Positions 15,112 through 23,607 of a stretch of 46,070 nucleotides of DNA are shown here, piece after piece. Position 1 is the stretch's first letter; every line of letters starts with the position of its first letter. Under the pieces are notes generated by a model that worked only from the letters and a program-made list of their open reading frames with translations, was not told the DNA's origin and did no database searches. Source of the stretch: an uncultured Flavobacterium sp. (GTDB lineage: Bacteria; Bacteroidota; Bacteroidia; Flavobacteriales; Flavobacteriaceae); NCBI GenBank assembly GCA_937773775.1, contig CALJVL010000026.1, positions 1 through 46,070 on the forward strand, written 5' to 3'. The translations under genes and the position numbers were made by a program.

Positions 15112-17082
15112 CTAAGAAGCCATTTTAAGAGGAAGATCTTCTTGACTTGAGTCATAGTTATGCGCAAGATCAATTGCATATTTATATAGCCCGCCTTTTT
15201 TTACCTTCTCAAACCCCAAATTAGCTAGGACTTTACCAAGTAGTATATGATTAGTAGTATTTAACTGGACATTAGTGTCACTATTGAATTTAGATAATAA
15301 TTCTGTAGCACTTAAATAAAACCTTGCTTCCTTCTTATTTTTGGCAGGTTTATACGTCCCCAAAACAATCTCTTCAATCGGAGACTTCTTTCTAAACATC
15401 TCGTTCCTTTTGTTTAGCATATCAATCTCATTACCATCGAAATAAAACTTAAAACCTGATCTATACAAGTCGAACGCCTGACTAAACACGCCAACATAGT
15501 TAACAGTACTTTTATAGTCTATACTATCCACTTTGAAACATAGGTGCCTTCTGTTTCCACTCAAATCCGTTAAAAATTCTTCGTCATTAATTGAGCCGAT
15601 AAAAGATGCTCTCCTAGCTAAATTCTCAGGGTTACGCCCATAAGGTCTTCTAATCTTAATTTTAGCCTTTGTAATTAATTCCTTTACATCGTTGTTCTCT
15701 TTCCTATTAAGGCTCGCAAGCTCGTCCATATCTATTATTAGACATTCAGATAAGTGAATTAAGGTGTCTTTTGAATTCGGTTGTATCATTCCAGAATACG
15801 CATACTTTTTTAACTCGTCTGGTAATAGATTTTTTATAAAAGTAGATTTACCTAAACCTTGACTACCTGAAAATATTATCATCATTTGGTTAATAGTATT
15901 ATCATCCAACCCACACCCAACTAACCCAACAAACCATCGTTTAAAAGCGTCCTTAAAAAACTCATCGTCATCTGTCTTAACTTTGGACCCCAACGCCGAA
16001 ATATAATCTGTCTTTTTGTCCCATTTAGGCAGTGAAATCAAATACTCTTTAAGCGGGTGGTAAATAGGCGTAAAATCCGATTTCAGTCTATTATCTAACG
16101 CTTCCCTCCCTATGTTAATTTTATTTATTTTAAGCTCTCTTATCAAAGAATTCAAGCAATAATCATTTAACATTTGGAAATCCTTATCAGATTTCCGTTT
16201 GTATTCGATTTCCCCAGTAAACACATTATAACGAAAGTCGTACTTATTTTGTAGATAAGGCTCGATTGATTCTTTAGACTTCTCAGTTGAATTATGTTCT
16301 TCTTTATTTGCATAAGCACTTTCGATAGTTTTTAAGGTACCTTCAACATCTTCATTGTTATAGTCTTCCATTATAAACTGTTTGGCTACTACTGCGAAAA
16401 TACCCAATCGGTTACAATTACAAGCTAAATAATGCAAGAAATTATTTTTATTATTATCAATATATTGTTCTTTTAATTTCGTGATCCTTATTGCATCTTT
16501 ATAGTGAGCCTGAAATGAATCAAAAATCTTAAAAACTACTGCTTCCCAGTTTACATATAATTTAGAATCGTATGAGATGTAACACAATCTAGAAACATCT
16601 TTGCCGCTTGTGTCAATTTCCAAACCTATCTCATCCTCATAATAACTCTTTACCTGTTTATACGCAATTTCGTGTATATCTGAGCTCGTATCAACTCGAA
16701 CAAGAATTTTCAGACCTGTTCCAGAAGGCGAAGTAAAAGCAGCAAGCGTATATGAACAAGCATTTACTTTCTTTTTGAATTTAGCCAACTGACGTTCTCC
16801 TAGATTGTCAACATCAAGTACAATTATACCCGAATAGTGTTTAAGATTTACTATTTTACGTTGACCGACGAAAGATCCACTTGGAGTAAAACCGTTCAAA
16901 GTTTTCTTAAGGTCCTTATAATCCAGCCCCATCTTTTGTTTATCTAAGATATTTAATAAGGTGTCTTTTTTATCGCCACCATTTTTTATTTCGTCAAAAA
17001 TCATTTCCAACGATTTGTCTTCATTACTCTTTAAAAATTTGATGAAGTAACTTACTTGTATTCCTTTGATATCTGATATCAT
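15112..17082 (-). CDS. VirE-type primase-helicase protein of a mobile element
   Basis: 656 residues in two parts. Residues about 15-180 are a BT4734-like/VirE_N domain (SGIIVLDVDNL at 84-94, SPSGTGLKILVRV near 118-130, DVSRLCYISYD near 162-172), related to archaeo-eukaryotic-type primases. Residues about 330-560 are the virulence-associated E (VirE, D5-like AAA+) helicase: Walker A GSQGLGKST near 405, Walker B LIIDMDELASL near 446, then IRRPYGRNPENLARRASFIG and LSGNRRHLCF. Such proteins replicate plasmids, phages and integrative elements. The paralogous N-terminal domain at 8822-10174 lacks the helicase. A long inverted repeat follows its stop; small hairpins (17098-17143) and hairpin D precede it. 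Confidence 0.9.
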   Translation of the reverse strand: MISDIKGIQVSYFIKFLKSNEDKSLEMIFDEIKNGGDKKDTLLNILDKQKMGLDYKDLKKTLNGFTPSGSFVGQRKIVNLKHYSGIIVLDVDNLGERQLAKFKKKVNACSYTLAAFTSPSGTGLKILVRVDTSSDIHEIAYKQVKSYYEDEIGLEIDTSGKDVSRLCYISYDSKLYVNWEAVVFKIFDSFQAHYKDAIRITKLKEQYIDNNKNNFLHYLACNCNRLGIFAVVAKQFIMEDYNNEDVEGTLKTIESAYANKEEHNSTEKSKESIEPYLQNKYDFRYNVFTGEIEYKRKSDKDFQMLNDYCLNSLIRELKINKINIGREALDNRLKSDFTPIYHPLKEYLISLPKWDKKTDYISALGSKVKTDDDEFFKDAFKRWFVGLVGCGLDDNTINQMMIIFSGSQGLGKSTFIKNLLPDELKKYAYSGMIQPNSKDTLIHLSECLIIDMDELASLNRKENNDVKELITKAKIKIRRPYGRNPENLARRASFIGSINDEEFLTDLSGNRRHLCFKVDSIDYKSTVNYVGVFSQAFDLYRSGFKFYFDGNEIDMLNKRNEMFRKKSPIEEIVLGTYKPAKNKKEARFYLSATELLSKFNSDTNVQLNTTNHILLGKVLANLGFEKVKKGGLYKYAIDLAHNYDSSQEDLPLKMAS

Positions 17083-17097
17083 AATTTTTTTTTAAAT

Positions 17098-17143
17098 GGC
17101 TTTTAAAGCCTGTTATTTTCTTATTTGGTAGTGTTTTACTACC
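17098..17143 (-). promoter_or_regulatory. Two small hairpins in the VirE gene leader
   Basis: GGCTTTTAAAGCC (17098-17110) is self-complementary, and GGTAGT (17127-17132) pairs with ACTACC (17138-17143) around GTTTT. Both lie within 62 bp upstream of the start codon on the minus strand, where they could affect translation or be bound by a regulator. Confidence 0.35.
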
Positions 17144-17273
17144 GAAGCGTTAAAAAATTTAAGCAATGATGTTCCTTTATGGAGGCTTATTAACAGGAAA
17201 GTCACATATGTGTTTTCGTAGATAATAAAATCTGCCATATAAAAATCTATTTTTCATCTCTATTCTGCTTTAA

Positions 17274-17320
17274 AAAGGCTAAGCGTATCCTCACGATATG
17301 AAAATACCGTCTTGCCTTAT
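17274..17320 (-). repeat. Hairpin D, between the HTH and VirE genes
   Basis: AAGGCTAAGCG faces CGTCTTGCCTT (8 of 11 paired). The core CACGATATGAAAATACCG is the same as in hairpin C. Unlike A-C it is 191 bp from the next start codon. Confidence 0.65.
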
Positions 17321-17353
17321 ATTATAAATTTATTGAAACCACATGCTTAGAAT

Positions 17354-17632
17354 TTACGCAGCGTGTTTATGAAAATTGAGTAAATCACTCTTTAAATAGA
17401 GCACCTTACCATTTAACCGTTTAGCAGGAAGAATTTGATTTTTGTCTAAAGTCCAAAGTGTGGTTTCCGAAATATGAAGAAACTTGGCTGCTTGTTTTCT
17501 TGACAGATATTCATCGCCCGTATCACTCTTAAGTAATATGAGTACTTGTTTTAGTTCTTCTTTAAGAACAGTTTTAATGATTGATGCCAACATCTCAGGA
17601 TCAATGCTGTGCATTTGAATTATATTTTCCAT
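17354..17632 (-). CDS. Excisionase-like HTH DNA-binding protein
   Basis: 92 residues from MENIIQMHSIDPEMLASII; the longer in-frame version starts with an unlikely hydrophobic stretch. The N-terminal half is a helix rich in Leu and Lys; the C-terminal half is EYLSRKQAAKFLHISETTLW, TLDKNQILPAKRLNGKVLYL and KSDLLNFHKHAA, a MerR/excisionase-like helix-turn-helix. It is the close paralogue of 11368-11637. It sits between the amber-interrupted gene and VirE, with hairpin D after its stop, mirroring the arrangement of the other module. Probably controls excision, replication or gene expression of its element; that is inference. Confidence 0.8.
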   Translation of the reverse strand: MENIIQMHSIDPEMLASIIKTVLKEELKQVLILLKSDTGDEYLSRKQAAKFLHISETTLWTLDKNQILPAKRLNGKVLYLKSDLLNFHKHAA

Positions 17633-17729
17633 CTTATTAATTTTTACGCAATAACTTCTTTGTAATTGCTTTGCAAAGTTTAAAAGAGGGAATGGAGGGA
17701 AAAATAGGGGGGAGAATAACAATAACTTT

Positions 17730-19034
17730 TTATAGTGATTCTTTAAGACTCTCAGTTATGTTTAGTTTTTCTTTTTTAATAAAAAGGTCTATTTCTATTT
17801 TTTCAATGAACTTAGAAACAACAGAAATAGAATCAAAAGGATGGTGTTTATCAGAAGCTTGAGGATTTATTTTATTTAAAGCTCTCTTATGGTATTTTAA
17901 ATATTGTTTAGTATCAACTTTATCTTCCGTTAAAGCCAGTGAATTAAAATCTTCACCTTTTTCAAAGTTAATACCTTCTGACTTTTGTAAAAAATCATAC
18001 CGATAAAAAAAATAAAACAATCTATAATAATCTACGTTTCTGAGATTCCTAAGATGTCTTATATTGAGATTGCTAAATTTATTAAACGAAAAGCAATTTA
18101 ATACCCTGTCAATCTCAACATTAGAAAAACCTTTTCCTTTTAAGTACTCTATTTGAGATCGGTTCTTATCTTTCAGATTATTAAACTCTTCCTCTAATTT
18201 TTTTATTTCGTCAGAGGAACTGTTTGATTGAACCCCATCAATTTTATATTTATAATATTCATATTTTATAGCAGCAAAATTTGGTTCTACCTCTACGCTT
18301 AAATTTGGCAAAGTAATTTTATAGCTATTAGATTTAAGAATCACCTTTAAAGTTTCATCATAGTTTAGTAAAAAACCGTTTTCATCAAAACCACCAACAA
18401 CCTAAAATGTTGTGTTTTGCGTGTTTTTTAATAAATCTTTTCGTAGTTCAGATTCAAAATCATCTTCTAACTGGGAATACAAAGATGAGTTTATACTATC
18501 CTTAACTTTAATAAAGTTGTTGATTTCCAGATATATATCTGATAATATTACCCCACTTATACTTAATAAAAAATTCACATATTGTTGATAATAAGAAATA
18601 TAGTGATAGGGATTTAAGTACCTAAGATTAAGGAATTCTTTGAAATAGAATTTAATATCTTCGATACTAAAATTTATGCCATAACTCTCCCCTGACACAA
18701 ACCCTTCTTCATCAACATCGCTAGGATATCCAAACCTAAATTCATTATATAGATAGTCTTGGAAAAAAACTATTTCTTTTTCTGTAATAATATCAGTGAG
18801 TTCTCTAACTTCTTCTATAGGTCCATCTATATTAGAATCCCAAATAAAATCATCACTAATAAATTTTTTAATAGTTGTGACATATTCTTGATAATCGGGT
18901 TGAGTATTTTCATTTTTAACAAAAAATAACAGCTCATTATCAAAAGTTTCTTCTTCTTTTAATAGTAGATGAATGGAAAAATCGGTTAATAAGTCTCTTT
19001 TATTCAAACTTTGAAAGAATTTGTTAGGATGCAC
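17730..19034 (-). pseudogene. Unknown mobile-element gene interrupted by one in-frame amber codon
   Basis: Two reading frames, 18402-19034 (210 residues, MHPNKFFQSLNKRDLLTDF) and 17730-18344 (204 residues from a GTG), are in the same frame. The sequence after the TAG at 18402-18404 stays open (VVGGFDENGFLLNYDETLK) into the second part with no shift, so one gene of about 434 codons with a single stop is the simplest reading. The first half is acidic and rich in aromatic residues; the second has a charged helix (SSDEIKKLEEEFNNLKDKNR) and a stretch rich in Asn, Arg and Tyr. No family recognised and no signal peptide. A real two-gene arrangement with a GTG start 57 bp after the stop, or stop read-through, remains possible. 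Confidence 0.6.
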
Positions 19035-19105
19035 CTTTAAATAGCAAAAATACGTAAATATTTACTGCTTCAAAAATGAAAAACAAGAAGTGAAAAATAA
19101 AATAT

Positions 19106-19131
19106 ACATACGTATGTGTTTTTTATAGGTA
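19106..19131 (+). repeat. 26-bp direct repeat, right copy
   Basis: Identical to 12026-12051. It lies 71 bp upstream of the amber-interrupted gene and 568 bp from the tRNA gene. Confidence 0.7.
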
Positions 19132-19650
19132 TCTGTTTTTTTATAAAAACACTAAACCTTAAGAAAAACAGGCTTTATGCTGCATTTTGCTCTAAATCTA
19201 TTTTTTATTGTAAAAAACTAGTTATTGAAGAGATAACTTTAATTTGAAATAGGTTTATCAATATTAATATTTCTAGCAAAGTCTTATGTATTCACAGGGC
19301 ATACGAAGCTAATTTAAAATAAATCTATAATTAATTCACTCATGTTACATATATGCAAAACGTAGGTTTTTAGATGATTTTTAAAAATGAGTTTGTGTCC
19401 TGTATGACTATCGATCCAAATAAATTTATTGATGCGTTTTTTTTACATCCCCCCTACCTTTTTATTATTGCAAAATAAAATATGAAGCACTGAAAAAATA
19501 AATTAATTTATTTAAAAAACAATATTATAATAGAATTTTATCAGTGACAGATTGCTTTTAGCTTAAAATTTACTTATTTTTATATCAATAAAAAACAGAT
19601 AGTTTTTCTTCAGAAGTATTGTAAGCACCCTTTGGAACACCCTGAAAATA
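19132..19650. other. AT-rich noncoding segment between island and tRNA
   Basis: No gene or RNA supported. The first 60 bp resemble the sequence after the other 26-bp repeat (TTTTTTATNA, CACTA, AGGCTTTAT blocks). The remainder shows nothing recognisable, and no copy of the tRNA 3' end was found elsewhere in the island. Confidence 0.5.
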
Positions 19651-19688
19651 AAAAAACCTTACAAACGTACTGTTTATAAGGCTTTTTA
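19651..19688 (-). terminator. Terminator of the tRNA gene
   Basis: On the minus strand AAAAAGCCTTATAAAC, a short loop, then GTTTGTAAGGTTTTTTT: a stem with a U-tract 12 bp past the tRNA 3' end. Confidence 0.8.
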
Positions 19689-19699
19689 AACTTAAAGAG

Positions 19700-19773
19700 T
19701 GGTCCCACCTGGGCTCGAACCAGGGACCACCTGATTATGAGTCAGGTGCTCTAACCAGCTGAGCTATAGGACC
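19700..19773 (-). tRNA. tRNA with anticodon CAU (Met, or Ile2 after lysidine modification)
   Basis: Full cloverleaf on the minus strand: acceptor GGTCCTA pairing with TGGGACC, D arm AGCTCAGCTGGTTAGAGC, anticodon stem CCTGA/TCAGG around CTCATAA (anticodon at 19737-19739), and T arm CCTGG-TTCGAGC-CCAGG. The discriminator base is A and CCA is not encoded. The acceptor pairs C4-G69 and C5-G68 resemble bacterial Ile2 tRNAs that TilS modifies, so isoleucine identity is possible; a tRNA model would be needed to decide against elongator Met. Confidence 0.95.
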
Positions 19774-19915
19774 GGTTTAGATTCTGCAATATTAATACTA
19801 TTTTTCGTTTACTGCAAATATTTTTACCTCATATTCTTAGTTCATGGCAATATTAAAATACTTGAAATCGAAAACTACTGATTATTAGATTTATAAAATT
19901 TTTCGAATAACTAAA

Positions 19916-20317
19916 TTAATTTATTTCCTGGCATAATTCTATTAAAACTCCATTGGTACTTTTTGGATGCAGAAATGCTACCAGTTTGTTATCCGCCCCT
20001 TTTTTAGGGAATTCATTCAAGACGACGAAGCCTTCTTTCTGCAAACGCGCAATTTCTGACACAATATCCTCTACAGCAAAAGCGATATGATGAACCCCTT
20101 CTCCCTTTTTTTCTATAAACTTAGCAATGGGACTCTCAGGGCTTGTGGCTGCCAAAAGTTCTATTTTATTTGGTCCGCTTTTAAAAAACGAAGTCGACAC
20201 CCCTTCACTCTCCACCTCTTCAAGCTTGTAGGCTGGCGCGCCAAACAATTTTTCGAAAATTAAATTTGAAACGGCTAAGTCTTTAACGGCGATCCCTACG
20301 TGCTCTATTTTTTTCAT
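19916..20317 (-). CDS. mce: Methylmalonyl-CoA epimerase
   Basis: 133 residues, one vicinal-oxygen-chelate domain pair. Metal-binding positions are seen in KIEHVGIAVKDL (His6), GVHHIAFAVEDI (central His) and the closing GVLIELCQ (Glu). Other family marks are FFKSGPNKIELL and LHPKSTNGVLIEL. The enzyme interconverts the R and S forms of methylmalonyl-CoA between propionyl-CoA carboxylase and methylmalonyl-CoA mutase, in the cytosol. It is the first core gene beyond the tRNA and stands alone here; the mutase genes are not in the window. Confidence 0.92.
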   Translation of the reverse strand: MKKIEHVGIAVKDLAVSNLIFEKLFGAPAYKLEEVESEGVSTSFFKSGPNKIELLAATSPESPIAKFIEKKGEGVHHIAFAVEDIVSEIARLQKEGFVVLNEFPKKGADNKLVAFLHPKSTNGVLIELCQEIN

Positions 20318-20529
20318 TATTTAATACTTTTATTAAAATTTACGCCAAAGAACCTATCAATAGTGAGTCCTGCATCCCAACTTTCTGTTGTTGTAAATCT
20401 ACATATTAAAATCTAAAAAATAAGAAGACTCGCAAAACTAGACTAATTACACGACCATAATAAATCTATAAAAAATTGCAATTCCATTAATTATAATTGT
20501 TATTTTGTAAACTCTAATACAAATTTGAT

Positions 20530-22167
20530 ATGTTGAAAAACAATTTAAAATACATTCCTCTACTGACACTTTTAATTGTGATAGGCTGTGCCAAAAGAGG
20601 AACGATTACTGGAGGTTTAAAAGATAGCATTGCTCCCGTATTAAAAATGAGCTTCCCAAAAAACTTCAGCTCCAACTTTAAGGAAAATGAAATTAAATTA
20701 GTCTTCGATGAAAATATTAAGCTTAAAAATTTAAATAAACAATTGGTCATTTCTCCACCTATGAAAAATGAGCCATTAATAGCGCCGACATCTGCAACTA
20801 AATATCTTACGATAAAAATAAAAGATACTTTACTACCCAATACCACCTATAGTTTCAACTTTGGCCAAAGTATAGCCGATAATAATGAAGGCAACCCTTT
20901 TAATCAGTTCAAATATGTCTTTTCGACAGGGAGCTATATTGATTCACTGACTTTGGGTGGAAAAGTAAAGGACGCGTACAGTAAAGAAGTAGAATCTTTC
21001 GTTTCTGTGATGCTTTATGAGGCCAATGACGCATTTAATGACTCAATCGTTTATAAAGAATCCCCAAGGTATATTACGAATACACTTGACAGTATGAAAA
21101 CTTTCAAATTAGAGAACTTAAAAGCAGGAAAGTACCTTCTTGTGGCTATGAAAGATAAAAACAGCAACAATAAATTCAATCCTAGAGAGGATAAAATCGG
21201 ATTTATCAAGGACTATATTACAATCCCTACCGACACCACCTACGAATTGAGCTTGTTTAAGGAGACATCCGCTTTTAAAGGATACAGAACTGTTCAAGCA
21301 TCCGGAAATCGACTTTTGATGGGTTATGAAGGCAATATGAAACAGACAAATTCGAGACCTAAAATAGCTTTAAAAAACAATAGTGAAACCTTGGCTACTA
21401 TTGTAACACAGTTCCCTAAAAAAGATTCACTTCAAATATGGTACAAACCTTTGAAGGTCGATTCCCTGGCACTAGAAGTAACTAAAAACAAATACTCAGC
21501 TAATTTCGTGTTGAAAATTAAAGATCAGAAAAAAGACAGTTTGAACATCTCAGCTTTATCTGCTGGCACTTTAAATTTCAGAGATCGATTTACTTTAGAA
21601 TCTGCCACTCCTCTCGTTAGTTTTGATAACACAAAAATAAAATTGACAGCAAACGATTCTATTCCAGTAGCCTTTACCTCCGAATATGATGATTTTAACC
21701 AAAAATTATTCTTTGATTTCAAGAAAGAACCTTCGGAGAAATACAGCTTCACTATTTTACCAGGCGCATTAACTGATTTTTATGAAAAATCTAATGACAC
21801 TTTAATCTATAACGTAAATACAAAAAGCACTGCGGAATACGGCAATCTAAGGGTGATACTACAAAACGTAAAAAAATTCCCGGTTATTGTTGAATTGACA
21901 AATGCCAAAGGAGACCTGATTGCCAGCGAATATTCCGAAAGCAATACCACCGTAGATTTTAATTTAGTAGAACCTGCTGTTTATAGCCTTCGACTCATTT
22001 ATGACGAAAATAAAAACAAAATCTATGATTCGGGCAATTATTTAGAAAAACGTTATGCTGAAGAAGTGATTTATTTCTCAAAGGAAATAGATGTACGAGC
22101 AAACTGGGATGTGGAACAAGTTTTTGATGTGAGTCTACCTTATACTCTAGAACCAAAAAAGAAATAG
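20530..22167 (+). CDS. Ig-like domain lipoprotein
   Basis: 545 residues with a lipoprotein signal peptide: basic start (MLKNNLKY), hydrophobic stretch and lipobox VIGC with Cys near residue 20. Residues about 32-140 form an SbsA-type Ig-like domain (DSIAPVLKMSFPKNFSSNF, then TTYSFNFGQSIADNNEGNPF). Residues about 145-250 look like a second beta-rich module with a calcium-loop-like DKNSNNKFNPREDK, and DENKNKIYDSGNY near the C-terminus is similar. It is probably anchored on the outer membrane. This Bacteroidota family is conserved, but its role is undefined. Confidence 0.85.
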   Translation: MLKNNLKYIPLLTLLIVIGCAKRGTITGGLKDSIAPVLKMSFPKNFSSNFKENEIKLVFDENIKLKNLNKQLVISPPMKNEPLIAPTSATKYLTIKIKDTLLPNTTYSFNFGQSIADNNEGNPFNQFKYVFSTGSYIDSLTLGGKVKDAYSKEVESFVSVMLYEANDAFNDSIVYKESPRYITNTLDSMKTFKLENLKAGKYLLVAMKDKNSNNKFNPREDKIGFIKDYITIPTDTTYELSLFKETSAFKGYRTVQASGNRLLMGYEGNMKQTNSRPKIALKNNSETLATIVTQFPKKDSLQIWYKPLKVDSLALEVTKNKYSANFVLKIKDQKKDSLNISALSAGTLNFRDRFTLESATPLVSFDNTKIKLTANDSIPVAFTSEYDDFNQKLFFDFKKEPSEKYSFTILPGALTDFYEKSNDTLIYNVNTKSTAEYGNLRVILQNVKKFPVIVELTNAKGDLIASEYSESNTTVDFNLVEPAVYSLRLIYDENKNKIYDSGNYLEKRYAEEVIYFSKEIDVRANWDVEQVFDVSLPYTLEPKKK

Positions 22168-22202
22168 GAAAAAGAAAAAAACAAAGGGTTTTAAAATAAT
22201 GA

Positions 22203-22967
22203 TTAAGTTATTTCAAAAGCATCTCTATCACTCAAAAAGTCTAATTTTGATCGCGTTTGCATCATTTTTTCTTTATTTAATTCAACAAAGAAAATGCCCT
22301 CCAACTCTTGTGGTTCCAGAATATATTCACCTAGAAAATCCACTGCTTGAGAATGCCCTACATAGGCAAATCCGTTTTTGTCCTCGCCAGTCCTATTTAC
22401 GCCAATAGTGTAACTCATATTTTCAATAGCTCGTGCCGCAAGTAAGCTGTCCCAAGCTTTAATTCTTGTATTGGGCCAGCTTGCTACATAAATCAATAAG
22501 TCGTAATTCTCAATATTACGCGAGAAAACTGGAAATCGTAAGTCATAACAAACGAAAGGACAGATCTTCCAGCCTAGGTAGTCTACAATCAATTTCTGAC
22601 TCCCTTTCGAATAGACTTTGTCTTCGCCGGCTAACGTAAACAAATGCCTTTTATCATAATGCTCAATTTTGCCTGACGGAAAAACAAATAGCATACGGTT
22701 ATAAAAGTTCGAGTTTTCTTCAATTACTATACTTCCCGTTATTGCTGTGTTTTTGGCTTTCGCCAAAGATTGCATCCAGACCACCGTTTTGCCTTCCATT
22801 GTCTCTGCTACTGCTGATGGGTTCATGGTAAAACCTGTAGTAAACATTTCAGGAAGCACAATCAGATTTACTTCCTCAGTAATTGAATTGATTTCTTCTT
22901 CAAAATACGTTCTGTTTGCTTCTGGGTTTTCCCAAACTAAGGCGGATTGAATTAAGGCTACTTTCAT
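22203..22967 (-). CDS. Nitrilase-family amidohydrolase, omega-amidase (YafV-like)
   Basis: 254 residues. The catalytic triad is clear: Glu in LPEMFTTGF, Lys in HYDKRHLF and Cys in FVCYDLRFP. The protein lacks a signal peptide and is cytosolic. The closest known function is omega-amidase (YafV/Nit2 type), which hydrolyses the amides of 2-oxoglutaramate and 2-oxosuccinamate. The pattern LPEMFTTGFTMNP and SQAVDFLGEYILEP favours the YafV branch over nitrilases proper. It faces the lipoprotein gene end to end with 35 bp between stops. Confidence 0.88.
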   Translation of the reverse strand: MKVALIQSALVWENPEANRTYFEEEINSITEEVNLIVLPEMFTTGFTMNPSAVAETMEGKTVVWMQSLAKAKNTAITGSIVIEENSNFYNRMLFVFPSGKIEHYDKRHLFTLAGEDKVYSKGSQKLIVDYLGWKICPFVCYDLRFPVFSRNIENYDLLIYVASWPNTRIKAWDSLLAARAIENMSYTIGVNRTGEDKNGFAYVGHSQAVDFLGEYILEPQELEGIFFVELNKEKMMQTRSKLDFLSDRDAFEIT

Positions 22968-23011
22968 TTAGTTTGTTTTATGTGGTTTTAACTATGATTA
23001 AATTTCATCAA

Positions 23012-23443
23012 TCAATTTACAATTTCATATTTCCAAGCTTTACTTTTATGCTTATTAGCAAGAATAGGTACTAAAATAAGAGGCAGACCAAGTGGAATTA
23101 AAGGAGCTAAAAGAACCCCATAACCGCCAGCAATTAGACCAACGGTTCCAGCTGTCCCATATATCGACCCAACAACCACACAGACTGGTGAGGCAACAGA
23201 TGAGAATCTTGAATGCTTACTGATCGAGACAATTGAATCAAGCCCGACTTTCTGACCCTTTATCGTAATCGTTTCATCGTCTACAATCGTATAATTGCCA
23301 ATGATCTTTTCACCTCCAACGGTTCTAATTTTAATTCTTTTATTTTCTTTTAAGAACACAGACTTTCTACTGTTTTCCTTTTTTAAAGAAATGCCGCTTT
23401 CTCGTGCTGTTAAAAATAAACCGCTGAACAAAAAAACAAACAA
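23012..23443 (-). CDS. Hypothetical exported or membrane protein with signal peptide
   Basis: 143 residues from a TTG. The signal peptide is cut short by this start: the same frame upstream continues without ATG, GTG or TTG as NFTVKNVLLLFVFLFSG, so the true start may be an ATT at 23482-23480 shortly after a GGAG. The mature part has a small beta domain (KIRTVGGEKIIGNYTIVDDE, TITIKGQKVGLDSIVSI) followed by a glycine-rich hydrophobic hairpin (VVVGSIYGTAGTVGLIAGGY, then LLAPLIPLGLPLILVP). No family claimed. Start codon use is odd and could reflect a mutated start. Confidence 0.6.
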   Translation of the reverse strand: MFVFLFSGLFLTARESGISLKKENSRKSVFLKENKRIKIRTVGGEKIIGNYTIVDDETITIKGQKVGLDSIVSISKHSRFSSVASPVCVVVGSIYGTAGTVGLIAGGYGVLLAPLIPLGLPLILVPILANKHKSKAWKYEIVN

Positions 23444-23540
23444 TAATAATACGTTTTTGACAGTAAAATTAATTTCTCCTAGTTGATAACGCTTCCATTA
23501 TTGTATATTTTTTTCCAAAGTACAAAATATATCAAGCAAG

Positions 23541-23572
23541 AAAACGCATTCAAATGAATGAATGCGTTTTTT
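23541..23572 (-). terminator. Terminator after sdhB
   Basis: AAAACGCATTCA pairs with TGAATGCGTTTT, with T-rich flanks on both strands. It lies 36 bp past the sdhB stop. Confidence 0.85.
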
Positions 23573-23607
23573 AAAACTATATATTTCGCCATTTGGCTAA
23601 AATGTTC

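Noticed and set aside
17690..17720. G-rich run (GGAGGG, GGGGGG) as a G-quadruplex or regulatory site
   Set aside because: Too few regularly spaced G-tracts in an otherwise AT-rich gap; no further support.
19640..19773. tRNA 3' end as attachment site for the island
   Set aside because: No second copy of the tRNA 3' sequence was found at the far side of the island or near 8.7 kb, so integration into this tRNA is not supported within the window.
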